A stretch of 64,000 nt of DNA from Myxococcota bacterium (GTDB lineage: Bacteria; Myxococcota_A; UBA796; JAJRTE01): the NCBI GenBank assembly GCA_024278455.1, contig JAJRTE010000258.1, positions 1-64,000 of the forward strand, in the 5' to 3' direction. The notes beneath the pieces were generated by a model. That model was not told the DNA's origin. It did no database searches and saw only the letters and a program-made list of their open reading frames with translations. A program made the translations under genes and the position numbers. Of this stretch, positions 17,287 through 27,205 are shown one piece after another (positions within the stretch are counted from its first letter, which is position 1; each line of letters starts with the position of its first letter).

Positions 17287-18954
17287 ATGCCCTATCCTCC
17301 GAAACTGAAAGAACTCATCAAGGTCGTCGAAAGCACTCGAGCAGAACGTGTGGACCGCAAGAAGCGCGGCGAGGAGGTGCCCTTCCTTTCGTTGGACGAG
17401 CGCAAGGAAATGCTCGATCATCACCCGGATTTCAAGGAGGAGGGCAGGCGGCCCCTGAAAATCGGCCCGAGCAAGGGGTACGCCATCGCGCACGAAATGG
17501 CCGACCTTCTCGAGGCACGCAGCCGGGTCGACCCGGACGACATCGATCTCTCGAATCCCGATATCGACACCGACGTGCTGGTCATCGGAGGCGGCGGCGC
17601 AGGGACGTCCGCGGCGATTCTGGCCGAGGAGAACGGCGCCAGGGTCACCATGGTCACCAAGCTCCGCCATGGCGATGCCAACACCATGATGGCCGAAGGA
17701 GGTATCCAGGCGGCGAGCAAGGGCGAAAAGGACTCTCCCTACTACCACTACCTGGATGTCATGGGCGGCGGCCATTTCACCAACATCCCCGAACTCGTCG
17801 AAGCCCTCGTGACCTATGCTCCGGACGCCATCCACTGGCTCGAAAAGCTGGGGTGCAACTTCTCCAAGCACCCGGACGGACGGTTGCACACCATCCACGG
17901 TGGTGGTACGAGCCGGAAACGCATGCACTATGCGGCCGATATCACCGGCGCCGAAATCATGCGCACCATTCGTGATGAGGCCCGCAACCACAGGAACATC
18001 GAGGTGATCGAATTCCTGCCGGCTGTCGAACTCATTCTTAACGAACACGGGCAATGCGCCGGCGCCGTGCTCTACAACCTGGAGACCCAGGAATACATGA
18101 TTGCCAGAGCCAAGGCGGTCATCATGGCCACCGGCGGCTCAGGACGCCTGCACATCCAGGGCTTCATGACCACCAACCACTACGGCGCCACGTTCGACGG
18201 TATCGTGATGGGCTACCGCGCCGGGGTGGAAGTCTCGTTCCTCCACACTGTCCAGTACCATCCGACAGGCATCGTGTTCCCAGAGCAGGCCGAGGGTATC
18301 CTGATAACCGAAAAGTTCAGGGGCTCCGGGGCCAACCTCGTCAACATCGAGGGCAAGCAGTTCGTCAACGAGCGAGAACCCCGCGACGTCGAAGCCGCTT
18401 CCATCATCAAGGAATGCACGGTCAAGGGGCTCGGCGTACCCACCCCGACCGGCAAGGTCGGTATCTGGCTCGACTCCCCCATGATCGACATGTTGTCCGG
18501 AGAGGGAACGGTCCGCAAGGAGTTCCCCGGCAAGTACATCCTCTACAAGCGGTTCGGAATCGACATCTCCAAGGAGCCCATGCTCATCTACCCGACTCTC
18601 CACTACCAGAACGGCGGGCTCGCCTTCCGCGCTTCTTCCGCCACCTCCCTCCCCGGCCTGTTCCTTGCCGGCGAGGTGTCCGGCGGTGTACACGGCGCCA
18701 ATCGCTTGATGGGCAACTCCCTGCTGGATATCGTCGTTTTTGGTCGCATCGCGGGCAAGGCCGCCACCGCGTACATCAACGACAGCGCCAAGGAAGGAGA
18801 CCTGACCCTCGACCATGTACGCCGCTTCAACAAGGAAGCGGATGAAGCTGGGATACCGAGTGACCGCGTGTCTCCGATGTTGTTGCCGGACTACACGCCA
18901 CCGAAGATCAAGGAACGGCAGCTCACCACCCACTATGTCGGGACCGTGCGTTAG
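17287..18954 (+). CDS. succinate dehydrogenase/fumarate reductase-like flavoprotein
   Basis: 555 aa. The FAD-binding GGGGAGTSAA motif comes only at about residue 98, so there is an N-terminal charged extension of about 95 residues absent from ordinary SdhA. The active-site segments are present: LRHGDANTMMAEGG near the flavin, YHPTG, FRGSGANLVN, and GEVSGGVHGANRLMGNSL. The C-terminus stops soon after, lacking most of the helical domain of SdhA. The catalytic His and Arg motifs support fumarate or succinate as substrate. With HdrBC and the FrdB-like protein it resembles a soluble thiol- or quinol-linked fumarate reductase. Electron donor not determined. Confidence 0.85.
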   Translation: MPYPPKLKELIKVVESTRAERVDRKKRGEEVPFLSLDERKEMLDHHPDFKEEGRRPLKIGPSKGYAIAHEMADLLEARSRVDPDDIDLSNPDIDTDVLVIGGGGAGTSAAILAEENGARVTMVTKLRHGDANTMMAEGGIQAASKGEKDSPYYHYLDVMGGGHFTNIPELVEALVTYAPDAIHWLEKLGCNFSKHPDGRLHTIHGGGTSRKRMHYAADITGAEIMRTIRDEARNHRNIEVIEFLPAVELILNEHGQCAGAVLYNLETQEYMIARAKAVIMATGGSGRLHIQGFMTTNHYGATFDGIVMGYRAGVEVSFLHTVQYHPTGIVFPEQAEGILITEKFRGSGANLVNIEGKQFVNEREPRDVEAASIIKECTVKGLGVPTPTGKVGIWLDSPMIDMLSGEGTVRKEFPGKYILYKRFGIDISKEPMLIYPTLHYQNGGLAFRASSATSLPGLFLAGEVSGGVHGANRLMGNSLLDIVVFGRIAGKAATAYINDSAKEGDLTLDHVRRFNKEADEAGIPSDRVSPMLLPDYTPPKIKERQLTTHYVGTVR

Positions 18955-19196
18955 GCGGATCGCTGCGCGAACGGGGACATGAGCGTCCGGGCCGGTCGGG
19001 CTCCCGGTCGATTGGGGTGGGCGACGGGGTGGACCATCCGCCCGGGCTCCCACACCTTCCAAGGAAGGTCCCTGTTGGCTGTTGATTCTCGACCTGGCCG
19101 AGCCGGGACCGCCTGTGCAGGCTTCTGATCATGGAACCGCCCTCGTGTCGAGCCTGGCCACCACACGCAGGCGCTGCCTTTCCGCCGAAAGCCTCG

Positions 19197-19224
19197 TTGA
19201 CGCGGGAGGATTCTCCGCTAGTGT
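19197..19224 (+). promoter_or_regulatory. candidate promoter for the ferritin-like pair
   Basis: TTGACG, a 16-nt spacer and TAGTGT lie about 70 nt upstream of the ATG at 19296. The 340-nt gap from 18955 to 19295 otherwise shows nothing recognisable. Confidence 0.35.
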
Positions 19225-19295
19225 TCTTGGTGACACGATGGGAGACCGGTAGTCCGGCCTTCAACGAAGCTATTCCACAAGACGAAGGAACGAAC

Positions 19296-19787
19296 ATGGA
19301 GTCGATCAGCCTACGCAAGTGCTTGAACCTGGCCGTCGTCACCGAGCAGGTCGGGGCAAGGTTCTATGACCGGATGGCAAGACGGTTCGCTGACAATCCA
19401 GACGTGGGGCCGGTTTTCGCCCAATTGTCCAGGGACGAAGCGGCCCACGAAGCCCAGTTCAAGATACTTCTCGAGGAGGCGCCCGAAGAGGAGGTGCCAG
19501 GGGATTTCGAAACCCGGATGGTGCTTCGGGCCACGGCTATCTCGGAATTCTTCAGCCAGGACGCCTTCAGGGCGTTCGACAACATCGAATCGCCCCGCGA
19601 CGCGCTCGCCAAGGCGCTCTCCCTGGAAAAATCGACGCTCTTCTACTACCTTTCCCTTCGGGAAGCCATCGGCGCGCAGCCACAACTCGATGAACTGATC
19701 CAGGCTGAGAGAGGGCACGTGGCCACACTGATGAAGGTCATTCTCACCGGAGCGGATTTCCGCGGGTTGGCCGATCAGTGGACCTGA
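19296..19787 (+). CDS. ferritin-like / rubrerythrin-type diiron protein
   Basis: 163 aa from ATG 19296 with AAGGA upstream. Four-helix ferritin-like pattern: TEQVGARFYDRMA, DEAAHEAQF (ExxH), LEKSTLFYYLSLRE and QAERGHVATL (ExxH). The two ExxH pairs plus helix-1 and helix-3 glutamates are the diiron ligands of the rubrerythrin/ferritin-like family. There is no C-terminal rubredoxin domain. Likely functions are peroxide reduction or iron handling in an organism coping with oxidative stress. The next gene is another helical protein, probably in the same transcript. Confidence 0.75.
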   Translation: MESISLRKCLNLAVVTEQVGARFYDRMARRFADNPDVGPVFAQLSRDEAAHEAQFKILLEEAPEEEVPGDFETRMVLRATAISEFFSQDAFRAFDNIESPRDALAKALSLEKSTLFYYLSLREAIGAQPQLDELIQAERGHVATLMKVILTGADFRGLADQWT

Positions 19788-19862
19788 CACCCCGTCACCA
19801 AGACACCATCTCGCACGGGGTTTCCGCCATAACACGCCACACCAAGGAGGCATCGAAACGCA

Positions 19863-20300
19863 ATGAACATGAAGGAACTCCAACAGAAGATCGCCGACGA
19901 CATGAAGCAGTGGCAGAAGATCGAGGACGCAGCCATGTCTTCGACAGCAAGTGTCATCAAGAAGACCGAGAACCCCCTGATCAGAATCGTCATGGAAGTC
20001 ATTCAGCGCGATTCGGGCATGCACCGTCGCGTTCAGCAACTGATCATCGACTCCTTCGAGAAACAGGCCATTGGCCTCTCCGTCGATGACCTGGCTTCGG
20101 TCTGGGACCTGATCGAGGAGCACATCCGGATTGAGAAGATGATGGTCGGGAACGTGGAACGTATGCTCGAGCTGCTCCAGGGCAAGAAGATGGTCGCCGT
20201 GGAATACCTGTTGAACTACCTGAAACACGATGAGCGCAAGCATGACGAACTGCTCGCAGCCCTCGAGAAGGTGAAGTCGGGCCTCTACCCCTACGGCTAG
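19863..20300 (+). CDS. ferritin-like/helical-bundle protein, function unknown
   Basis: 145 aa, all alpha-helical by composition; AAGGAGG lies 12 nt upstream of the ATG. The pattern LIEEHIRIEKMMVGNVERMLE and LKHDERKHDELL recalls ferritin-like or hemerythrin-like bundles with H-x-x-x-E and D-E-R-K-H metal-ligand candidates, but I cannot match it to a named family. It follows the diiron protein by 75 nt on the same strand, suggesting joint function. Confidence 0.6.
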   Translation: MNMKELQQKIADDMKQWQKIEDAAMSSTASVIKKTENPLIRIVMEVIQRDSGMHRRVQQLIIDSFEKQAIGLSVDDLASVWDLIEEHIRIEKMMVGNVERMLELLQGKKMVAVEYLLNYLKHDERKHDELLAALEKVKSGLYPYG

Positions 20301-20463
20301 CCCCGGCCCGATCCCCGCGGAGGACCACCCCCACCCCCTTCCGTTTCCCCACTCTCACTGGTTTCCAGCCTGGCCCCCCGGCCGCAAGCGGGCCATGCGT
20401 CTCCCTACCCCCCCGCCTCACCCCGGCACCGGCCGATTCCGGCAGGCGGTCCTCATCTACGAG

Positions 20464-20499
20464 CAAAAAAAAGGGCCTCGAGGAGATGTCCTCGAGGCC
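20464..20499 (-). terminator. rho-independent terminator of tRNA-Val
   Basis: A perfect 11-bp stem GGCCTCGAGGA/TCCTCGAGGCC with a 4-nt loop, followed on the minus strand by eight T residues. It lies 10 nt downstream of the tRNA 3' end. Both arms contain CTCGAG. Confidence 0.9.
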
Positions 20500-20509
20500 T
20501 TCTTGAGAT

Positions 20510-20581
20510 TGGGCGATGCAAGGTTCGAACTTGCGACTTCCACCGTGTGAAGATGGCACTCTACCGCTGAGTTAATCGCCC
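20510..20581 (-). tRNA. tRNA-Val (anticodon CAC)
   Basis: A 72-nt cloverleaf: acceptor GGGCGAT/ATCGCCC, D-arm ACTC-AGCGGTA-GAGT, anticodon stem CCATC/GGTGG with loop TTCACAC (anticodon CAC, reading GUG), variable AAGTC, T-arm GCAAG-TTCGAAC-CTTGC and discriminator A. The 3' CCA is not encoded. It has its own promoter and terminator. Confidence 0.95.
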
Positions 20582-20597
20582 TGATACCGACGGGGAG

Positions 20598-20626
20598 TAT
20601 ATACCGCCACCGCCGGCAAATCGCAA
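20598..20626 (-). promoter_or_regulatory. promoter of tRNA-Val
   Basis: On the minus strand: TTGCGA, a 17-nt spacer and TATATA, placed 16 nt before the tRNA 5' end. Spacing and position fit a sigma-70 stable-RNA promoter. Confidence 0.6.
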
Positions 20627-20671
20627 CCACTTTTTGGGCTCGAAAACGCCGTACCGCTCGAACGGCGCGCC

Positions 20672-21091
20672 TCAGAACTGCTCGATGGCACTGAAGAAGT
20701 AGTGGATCTCGATGACGGCGTTCTCCGGCGAGTCCGACCCATGAACCGCGTTGCGCTCGATACTCTCGGCGAACATCCTGCGCAGAGTCCCCTCCGCCGC
20801 CTCGGCCGGGTTCGTGGCCCCCATAATCTCCCGGTTCCGAGCCACAGCGCTCTCCCCTTCCAACACCATGACCACGACAGGACCGGATGTCATGAAGTCG
20901 ACGAGGGAGTCGAAGAATGGCTTGTCCCGGTGGACCGCGTAGAAACCCTGCGCCTGGGCCCTGGACATGTGCAACATCTTGGCAGCACACACCCGGAGCC
21001 CCTCTTGCTCGAACCGTCGAATGATACTACCGATCAGGCCCTTGGAAACAGCGTCCGGCTTGATAATCGAAAGTGTTCGCTCCACGTCCAT
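20672..21091 (-). CDS. ndk: nucleoside-diphosphate kinase
   Basis: 139 aa, the standard length. It transfers the gamma-phosphate from ATP to NDPs through a phosphohistidine. It starts [12 protein letters not shown], and the catalytic His lies in NAVHGSDS. The nucleotide-binding residues R-N-x-I-M-G-A-T-N-P are intact. It sits 84 nt downstream of sucD on the same strand, a reasonable metabolic grouping because SucCD makes an NTP. Confidence 0.95.
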   Translation of the reverse strand: MDVERTLSIIKPDAVSKGLIGSIIRRFEQEGLRVCAAKMLHMSRAQAQGFYAVHRDKPFFDSLVDFMTSGPVVVMVLEGESAVARNREIMGATNPAEAAEGTLRRMFAESIERNAVHGSDSPENAVIEIHYFFSAIEQF

Positions 21092-21175
21092 CCTCCACGT
21101 GTGGTACCCCTCGCCGCCAGCCGCGACGTCCAGGCCGGCAGCGGCCCCGCCCGAACGGCCGGCTCGCTCCCAGGA

Positions 21176-22054
21176 TCAACCGCTTTTCTCGAGTGCGGCT
21201 TGCATCATGTCCCCGATCTCCGCCGGACTCTCGGCAACGTGCACGCCGACTGACCGAAGCGCGGCCATCTTCTCCGCGGCCGTTCCCTTGCCTCCGGAAA
21301 TGATCGCGCCAGCGTGTCCCATGCGCTTTCCGGGAGGAGCGGTCCGGCCCGCGATGAACCCCACAACGGGCTTCGACATCTCGCTTTCGATGTACTCGGC
21401 CGCGACTTCTTCCGCGTTTCCACCGATTTCACCGATCATGACCACCGCGTCGGTTTCGGGATCCTCGTTGAACATCCGCAGCACATCCAGGTGGGTCGTG
21501 CCGATGATCGGGTCGCCGCCAATGCCGATGCAGGTGGACTGACCAAGCCCCAGGGCGGTGAGCTGCCCCACGGCTTCGTAGGTCAACGTGCCGCTGCGCG
21601 ACAACACGCCGATACGCCCCGGCAAATGGATGTGCCCCGGCATGATACCGATCTTGCACTCTCCCGGCGTGATGACCCCGGGACAGTTCGGGCCGACGAG
21701 TCGTGTCGACCTGCCCTCCATGTAGCGCGCCACATCGACCATGTCGGCGACCGGGATACCCTCGGTAATGGCCACGACAAGCGGCAACTCCGCGTCGACG
21801 GCTTCCATGATGGCGTCCGCTGCGAAAGGCGGCGGCACATAGACAACCGAGGCATTGGCGCCCGTCGCATCCACGGCGTCGCGAAGGGTGTCGAACACCG
21901 GAATGCCCTCGAACTCGCCGCCGCCTCTCCCCGGAGTGACCCCGCCGACTATGCGGGTCCCGTATTCCGCCATCAACCGCGTGTGGAACGCACCGGTGGA
22001 TCCGGTGATACCCTGAACGATGACTCGAGTGTCCTTGTTGATCAGAATGCTCAT
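21176..22054 (-). CDS. sucD: succinyl-CoA ligase, alpha subunit
   Basis: 292 aa. It binds CoA and carries the phosphorylated active-site His ([10 protein letters not shown]). The N-terminus [14 protein letters not shown] is the CoA-binding Rossmann motif. The start ATG overlaps the sucC stop by four bases (ATGA), so translation is coupled. With SucC it interconverts succinyl-CoA and succinate in the TCA cycle with substrate-level NTP formation. Confidence 0.95.
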   Translation of the reverse strand: MSILINKDTRVIVQGITGSTGAFHTRLMAEYGTRIVGGVTPGRGGGEFEGIPVFDTLRDAVDATGANASVVYVPPPFAADAIMEAVDAELPLVVAITEGIPVADMVDVARYMEGRSTRLVGPNCPGVITPGECKIGIMPGHIHLPGRIGVLSRSGTLTYEAVGQLTALGLGQSTCIGIGGDPIIGTTHLDVLRMFNEDPETDAVVMIGEIGGNAEEVAAEYIESEMSKPVVGFIAGRTAPPGKRMGHAGAIISGGKGTAAEKMAALRSVGVHVAESPAEIGDMMQAALEKSG

Positions 22055-23229
22055 CGTACACCTCCGGCTCCACCGGCTGCGGCGACCACCTTCTCTGCTG
22101 CGTCCCGCATGCCGTCGGCAGCTATCAGGTCCAGGCCGGATTCGGCCAGGATCGTCTTGCCGATGTCCACGTTGGTCCCCTCGAGTCGGACGACGAGGGG
22201 CACGCTCAGGCCCACTTCCCTGACAGCGGCGACGATGCCCTCGGCAATCACGTCGCACCGCATGATGCCCCCGAAGATGTTGACGAGAATGGCCTTCACA
22301 TTCGGGTCGTGGGTGATGATCTTGAACGCGGCCTTGACCTGGTCCTTGTTGGCACCACCGCCCACGTCCAGGAAGTTCGCCGGCTCGCCCCCGTGCAACT
22401 TGATGATGTCCATGGTGCTCATGGCCAGGCCGGCCCCGTTGACCATGCAACCGATGGTGCCGTCCAGCTTGATGTAGCTGAGCCCGTACCCAGACGCCTC
22501 GATCTCGGCACGATCCTCTTCGTCCATGTCACGCAGCTCGAGAATGTCCTTGTGGCGGAACAGAGCGTTGTCGTCGAAGTTGAGCTTTGCGTCCAGCAAC
22601 ACGATATCGTCGTCCTCGGTGGCGACGAGGGGATTGATCTCGAGCAGCGAGCAGTCCAGCTTCATGAAAGCGTTGTAGAGTTTTCCGAACACCTTGGCAG
22701 CCTTGTGTACCAACTTGCCGCGCATGCCCAAGCTGAACGCCAGCCGCCGACTCTGGAACGGGACGAGCCCCACCGCAGGGTCGACCTGCTCCTTGAGGAT
22801 CTTCTCGGGCGAACGGGCGGCCACCTCTTCTATCTCCATCCCCCCTTCCGAGGAGGCCATCACAACCGGACGGCGGGTCTCCCTGTCGATGATGACCGCA
22901 AAGTAGTACTCCTTGGCAATACGACAGCCTTCTTCCACCAACAATCGCTTGACGAGCCGGCCTCCCGATCCCGTCTGGTGGGTGACAAGGGTCATGCCCA
23001 GAATCTTCGACGCCTGCTCGCGCACGTCGTCAACGGACCGGGCCAGCTTCACGCCCCCGCCCTTGCCACGTCCACCGGCATGAATCTGCGCCTTGACGAC
23101 CCATACCGGCCCGGGCAACCGTCTTGCCACCTCCACGGCCTCTTCCACCGTGAAGGCCGAACCGCCGTCTGGAACCGGTACGTCGAACCGCCGAAGCAGG
23201 TCCTTTGCCTGGTACTCGTGAATCTTCAT
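22051..23229 (-). CDS. sucC: succinyl-CoA ligase, beta subunit
   Basis: 392 aa, starting [15 protein letters not shown] with GGAG upstream. It has an ATP-grasp fold with [23 protein letters not shown] and the C-terminal [13 protein letters not shown] segment that contacts the alpha subunit. It binds the nucleotide and succinate. First gene of sucC-sucD-(ndk). The 240-nt gap to metK (23230-23467) contains nothing I recognise. Confidence 0.95.
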   Translation of the reverse strand: MKIHEYQAKDLLRRFDVPVPDGGSAFTVEEAVEVARRLPGPVWVVKAQIHAGGRGKGGGVKLARSVDDVREQASKILGMTLVTHQTGSGGRLVKRLLVEEGCRIAKEYYFAVIIDRETRRPVVMASSEGGMEIEEVAARSPEKILKEQVDPAVGLVPFQSRRLAFSLGMRGKLVHKAAKVFGKLYNAFMKLDCSLLEINPLVATEDDDIVLLDAKLNFDDNALFRHKDILELRDMDEEDRAEIEASGYGLSYIKLDGTIGCMVNGAGLAMSTMDIIKLHGGEPANFLDVGGGANKDQVKAAFKIITHDPNVKAILVNIFGGIMRCDVIAEGIVAAVREVGLSVPLVVRLEGTNVDIGKTILAESGLDLIAADGMRDAAEKVVAAAGGAGGVR

Positions 23230-23467
23230 GAAATTCTCCGTCGGGCTCTTGGCTGATGTGATTGATCCGTGGTTCGGTGCCGTCTCGACGTGTCCACGTT
23301 TCGGCGGTACCAGCAACGCCGAGGCCGCTCGCCCGGCCTCGACTCCTCCAACACCTTCCCTTGCGAAAAGGTATCTACCATAGCGCCGAATGGCTGAGAT
23401 CGTCAATCAGAACCCGCAGAAAACCGGGAAAAAGCAGGCGATGACGGCCAGGGACTCGATGCGCGCT

Positions 23468-24631
23468 TCAAAGCAACGCGGCAAGGGCATCCACCCGGCG
23501 CACGGACTCCCAGGTGAACGCATCCTCCCGGCGACCAAAATGGCCGCCAGCAGCCGTCTTCCGGTAGATGGGCCTCAACAGATCCAGGTATTCGATCATC
23601 TCGGCAGGCTTCAACGGAAAAAGATCTCGAACCGCGCTGGCGATACGCTCATCCTCCAGCTTGCCCGTCCCAAACGTGTTCACCATCACCGATACAGGCT
23701 CCGCCACCCCTATCGCGTAGGCGAACTGGACGAGACAGCGGCTGGCAAGACCTGCTGCGACGATGTTCTTGGCCACGTGCCTCCCCATGTAGGCCGCACT
23801 TCGATCCACCTTGCTGGGATCCTTCCCCGAAAACGCTCCCCCGCCGTGGCTGCCGTGCCCCCCATAGGTGTCCACAATGATCTTGCGCCCGGTCAATCCA
23901 CAATCGCCATGGGGTCCGCCAATGACAAACCGGCCAGTGGGGTTTATGAACAGCTTCGTCTTGTCGTCCAGAAGCGGTGCCCCGATCTGAGGCTCGATGA
24001 CCTTCTCGATCACGCCCTCCCGAATCTGCTCGTATGGGATGTCCGGGTCGTGTTGGGTCGACACCACGATCGCATCGACGCGCGCCGCCACGCCGTCGCG
24101 GTACTCGATGGTCACCTGCGCCTTGCCATCCGGACGGAGCCAGGCCAACTCCCCACTCTTTCTCACAGCGGCGAGCTGCCGGGTGAGCTTGTGGGCGAAC
24201 GATATGCTCATGGGCATCAATTCGGGCGTCTCGTCGATGGCGTACCCGAACATCATGCCCTGGTCCCCAGCGCCCTGTTCCTTGTACAGGCCTTGCCCGG
24301 AATCCACGCCCTGCGCAATGTCAGGAGACTGCCTGTCGATGGTGAGCATGATGGCGCAGGAATTGGCGTCGAACCCGTAGGCGACGTCGGTGTAGCCGAT
24401 CTCGGCCACGGTCCGGCGGACGACAGCGGGAATGTCCACGTGGGCTCGAGTGGTGATCTCGCCTGCGACCATGGCCACGCCCGTCGTGACCAGGGTCTCG
24501 CAGGCTACGCGGCTCGTGGGATCCTGCTCGATCATGGCGTCCAGGATCGCGTCGGAGATCTGGTCGGCGATCTTGTCGGGGTGCCCTTCTGTGACCGACT
24601 CGGACGTAAACAAGTAGTTGGAAATCGTCAT
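23468..24631 (-). CDS. metK: S-adenosylmethionine synthetase
   Basis: 387 aa, typical length. It forms SAM from methionine and ATP. Signature motifs present: [20 protein letters not shown], the hexapeptide [11 protein letters not shown], and [16 protein letters not shown] (P-loop-like). Complete, with no anomalies. It stands between sucC and ptsI with gaps of about 240 and 93 nt, probably its own transcription unit. Confidence 0.95.
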   Translation of the reverse strand: MTISNYLFTSESVTEGHPDKIADQISDAILDAMIEQDPTSRVACETLVTTGVAMVAGEITTRAHVDIPAVVRRTVAEIGYTDVAYGFDANSCAIMLTIDRQSPDIAQGVDSGQGLYKEQGAGDQGMMFGYAIDETPELMPMSISFAHKLTRQLAAVRKSGELAWLRPDGKAQVTIEYRDGVAARVDAIVVSTQHDPDIPYEQIREGVIEKVIEPQIGAPLLDDKTKLFINPTGRFVIGGPHGDCGLTGRKIIVDTYGGHGSHGGGAFSGKDPSKVDRSAAYMGRHVAKNIVAAGLASRCLVQFAYAIGVAEPVSVMVNTFGTGKLEDERIASAVRDLFPLKPAEMIEYLDLLRPIYRKTAAGGHFGRREDAFTWESVRRVDALAALL

Positions 24632-24724
24632 ATCGTCTGGTTCTCCAGGTGCTTGAAAAAGATAGGACGAAGAATTGTGGCTGCCGGATACGGGTCTGTC
24701 AACCAGAAACCTGGAACCCGCGTG

Positions 24725-26491
24725 TCAGGGAAACAGCCTTCGGTGGTGCTCAAGCAGCCATTCGTGCACCTCCGGTCCGGAGGTTCCTGCCAGGGCGACC
24801 TTGGCGACAGCCTCTGCGTCCGCCACGTTGATTCTCCGCACGACATACTTGATGCGGGGTATCGCCATCGGGCTCATGCTGAAGCTTCTCAGCCCCAACC
24901 CCAACAAGAGGGGTGTGTACAGGGGTTCTCCGGCGATCTCTCCGCACATGTTGACATCGATCCCCGCCTGCCTGGCTGCCTGGATGACTTCCGCGAACAG
25001 TCTGACGATGGCGGGGTGGACAGGCTGGTAGAGATAGGCGAGGCGATCATCGGTTCTGTCGGCGGCCATCGTGTAGTGAATGAGGTCGTTGGTTCCGATA
25101 CTGAAGAAGTCGACTTCCCGTGCCAGAGTGGGACCGATCAGCGCGGCGGCCGGGGTCTCGATCATGATGCCGAGCGGGATTCTCGAGACGACCGGAAACT
25201 CATCAGCCTCCAACTCTATGCGGCAGCGGTTCAAGGTCTCCTTGACACTCCTGATCTCCTCGATACAGGACACCATGGGGATGAGGAGTTCGACCGGGCC
25301 ACAGGCGGCTGCGCGCAGCACGGCCCGCAACTGTGGTTCGAACAACCGCGGGTGGCGCAGGGTGTATCGGATGCCCCTGAGACCGAGGGCCGGGTTGTTC
25401 GGCCTGCTGTGCCTTCCGGCGCCCTCCTCCAGCAAGGCCTTGTCCGCGCCGATGTCCAACGTGCGGATGATGACCGGGTGGGGGGCCATCCGTCGCAACA
25501 GTTCGCAATAGGTGTCGAGTTGTTCGTCCTCGCCCGGAATCCGTTTTCCGTCCAGGAAAAGGTACTCGCTGCGGTAGAGGCCGATCCCTTCGGCCCCGGA
25601 TGCTTCCAAAGCGTCCAGGTCATCCAGCCTGTCCACGTTCGCCAGAAGGGACACGCGGGTACCATCCCGCGTGATGGCGGGGAGGTGGCGGTCTTCTTCC
25701 AGCACCTTCTGCTTCCGGCGCAACCGCCTGCGCCGGTTGCGGTGTTCCTTGAGCTGGACGTCGCTTGGGCGGAGAACGACACGGCCGGTCTCCCCATCCA
25801 GGATGAGGGTATCCCCCGTGGAGACGGCCCGCGTCAAGCCATCGACCCCCACGACGGCGGGAACCTGCATGGACCTGGCAATGATCGCAACGTGGGAAGT
25901 TCGCGTGCCGAGTTCGGTGGCGAAGCCCCCGATGTTGCCCTTGAGAAGGTGGATGGTATCTGACGGCAGAAGCTCCCTGGCGACAACGATACTCCTGTGC
26001 GGAACGTGGGCGATGGTCGATTCTCGATGTCCGAGCAGGTTCTGGAGAATGCGCTGCCCTACCTGATCGACGTCGTTGCCGCGTTCCTTCAGGTACTCGT
26101 CATCGATACGACTGAATGATTCCTTGAGTTCGCCAAGGAAGACCTTGAGAGCCCATTCGACATTGATGAGCCGGTCGCGGATGCGCCGTGACACGCCCTC
26201 CACGAGTTCCGGGTCCTCGATCATCATCAAGTGAACCTCGAGGATGCCGGTATGCTCTGCGCCGCCGCCCAGGGCTTCGATACGGCGCAACAAGGCCTGG
26301 ACCTGGTTTCTCGACCTGTCCAGGGCACGTTCCAGTCGCCTGATTTCGCCGCCCACTTCGCCCGGTTCCAACACGAACTGGCGTCCCTCGAGGCGTGCCC
26401 GGTCCACGAGGAATGCCTTGCCTGACGTGATGCCCGGCGATGCGGCAATGCCTCTCAACTCCAGGGCAGGCTGTGTCGTTGCCGTGCTCAC
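24725..26491 (-). CDS. ptsI: PTS phosphoenolpyruvate-protein phosphotransferase (enzyme I)
   Basis: 588 aa. It autophosphorylates from PEP at the His in LGTRTSHVAIIARS and passes phosphate to HPr. The C-terminal PEP-binding TIM-barrel has RSEYLF, GLRGIRYTL and the active-site Cys region VNMCGEIAGEP. The start is a GTG overlapping the HPr stop (GTGA), so the two are translationally coupled. No N-terminal GAF domain is present, so it is EI and not EI-Ntr (PtsP). No sugar-specific EIIBC genes are nearby, so its role here is likely regulatory. Confidence 0.95.
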   Translation of the reverse strand: MSTATTQPALELRGIAASPGITSGKAFLVDRARLEGRQFVLEPGEVGGEIRRLERALDRSRNQVQALLRRIEALGGGAEHTGILEVHLMMIEDPELVEGVSRRIRDRLINVEWALKVFLGELKESFSRIDDEYLKERGNDVDQVGQRILQNLLGHRESTIAHVPHRSIVVARELLPSDTIHLLKGNIGGFATELGTRTSHVAIIARSMQVPAVVGVDGLTRAVSTGDTLILDGETGRVVLRPSDVQLKEHRNRRRRLRRKQKVLEEDRHLPAITRDGTRVSLLANVDRLDDLDALEASGAEGIGLYRSEYLFLDGKRIPGEDEQLDTYCELLRRMAPHPVIIRTLDIGADKALLEEGAGRHSRPNNPALGLRGIRYTLRHPRLFEPQLRAVLRAAACGPVELLIPMVSCIEEIRSVKETLNRCRIELEADEFPVVSRIPLGIMIETPAAALIGPTLAREVDFFSIGTNDLIHYTMAADRTDDRLAYLYQPVHPAIVRLFAEVIQAARQAGIDVNMCGEIAGEPLYTPLLLGLGLRSFSMSPMAIPRIKYVVRRINVADAEAVAKVALAGTSGPEVHEWLLEHHRRLFP

Positions 26492-26751
26492 TCTTCTCCA
26501 AAACCGCTTTCGACCAGTTCAGTCAGCGTGCCGAGAGCCTCGTTGGCGTCGGGCCCGTCAGTGATGACGACAATTCGCGTACCTCGAGCCGCGGCCAGCA
26601 TGGCCAGCCCCATGATGCTCTTGCCATTGATCACCGTGTCGCCTTTGCGAACGAAGATATCACAACTGTAGCGCTGGGCCGCGCGCACGAACTGCGCAGC
26701 AGCCCGCAGGTGGAGACCCAACTTGTTCACGATGACGAGTTCTTTTTCCAA
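26488..26751 (-). CDS. ptsH: phosphocarrier protein HPr
   Basis: 87 aa. The His15 motif is GLHLRAAAQFV, with L and A where GLHARPA is usual. The regulatory serine is present (NGKSIMGLAML, Ser46 equivalent), matching the HprK kinase encoded upstream. The start is a TTG at 26751 without a clear Shine-Dalgarno, 21 nt after the EIIA stop. Accepts phosphate from EI and passes it to EIIA proteins. Confidence 0.93.
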   Translation of the reverse strand: MEKELVIVNKLGLHLRAAAQFVRAAQRYSCDIFVRKGDTVINGKSIMGLAMLAAARGTRIVVITDGPDANEALGTLTELVESGFGEE

Positions 26752-26772
26752 CGCTTCAACCCGATTTGCGAC

Positions 26773-27189
26773 CTAGTGTTTCCGGTTCTCGAGGTACGTG
26801 CTCGCCAGTAGCGCGTTGCGCACGCCCGAGTCCCTGACTTTCCTTGCGAACGTCTGCAAGTCACATCGAGGGGTGTTCCCTGCCTTGAGAAGCATGGGCA
26901 GATTGACGCCGGTGACCACCTCCACCCGGCCGGGCCGCAGAAGGCGCAGACTCAGGTTGGACGGCGTGCCACCGAACATGTCGACCAGGATCAGGACGCC
27001 ATCGCCCTCGTCGACGGCGCGCACCGCTACCCTGAGCTTGTCGAACATCTCCTCTTCCCGCTCGTCAGGTTGGAATCCGACAGCTTCCACCTGCTCCACC
27101 GTGCCCATGATCATGCGTGCGGTTCCTACGAGTTCCTCCGCAAGACCGCCATGCGTTACGACGACGACGCCCACCATTGCGACACCCAT
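26773..27189 (-). CDS. PTS EIIA component, mannose family
   Basis: 138 aa with the phosphorylatable His in VVTHGGLAEELV and the family motif VDMFGGTPSN. No EIIB, EIIC or EIID genes accompany it, so like the solitary EIIA-Man proteins of other Deltaproteobacteria it is probably a regulator or phosphate sink. Start at ATG 27189; an internal ATG at 27177 gives the more usual MVGVVVVTHG N-terminus. Neither has a strong ribosome binding site. It lies 16 nt after rapZ. Confidence 0.88.
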   Translation of the reverse strand: MGVAMVGVVVVTHGGLAEELVGTARMIMGTVEQVEAVGFQPDEREEEMFDKLRVAVRAVDEGDGVLILVDMFGGTPSNLSLRLLRPGRVEVVTGVNLPMLLKAGNTPRCDLQTFARKVRDSGVRNALLASTYLENRKH

Positions 27190-27205
27190 GAAATGACAAA
27201 CACCA

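Noticed and set aside
23390-25963. 857-codon rightward ORF over metK and ptsI
   Set aside because: It is antisense to two unmistakable core enzymes.
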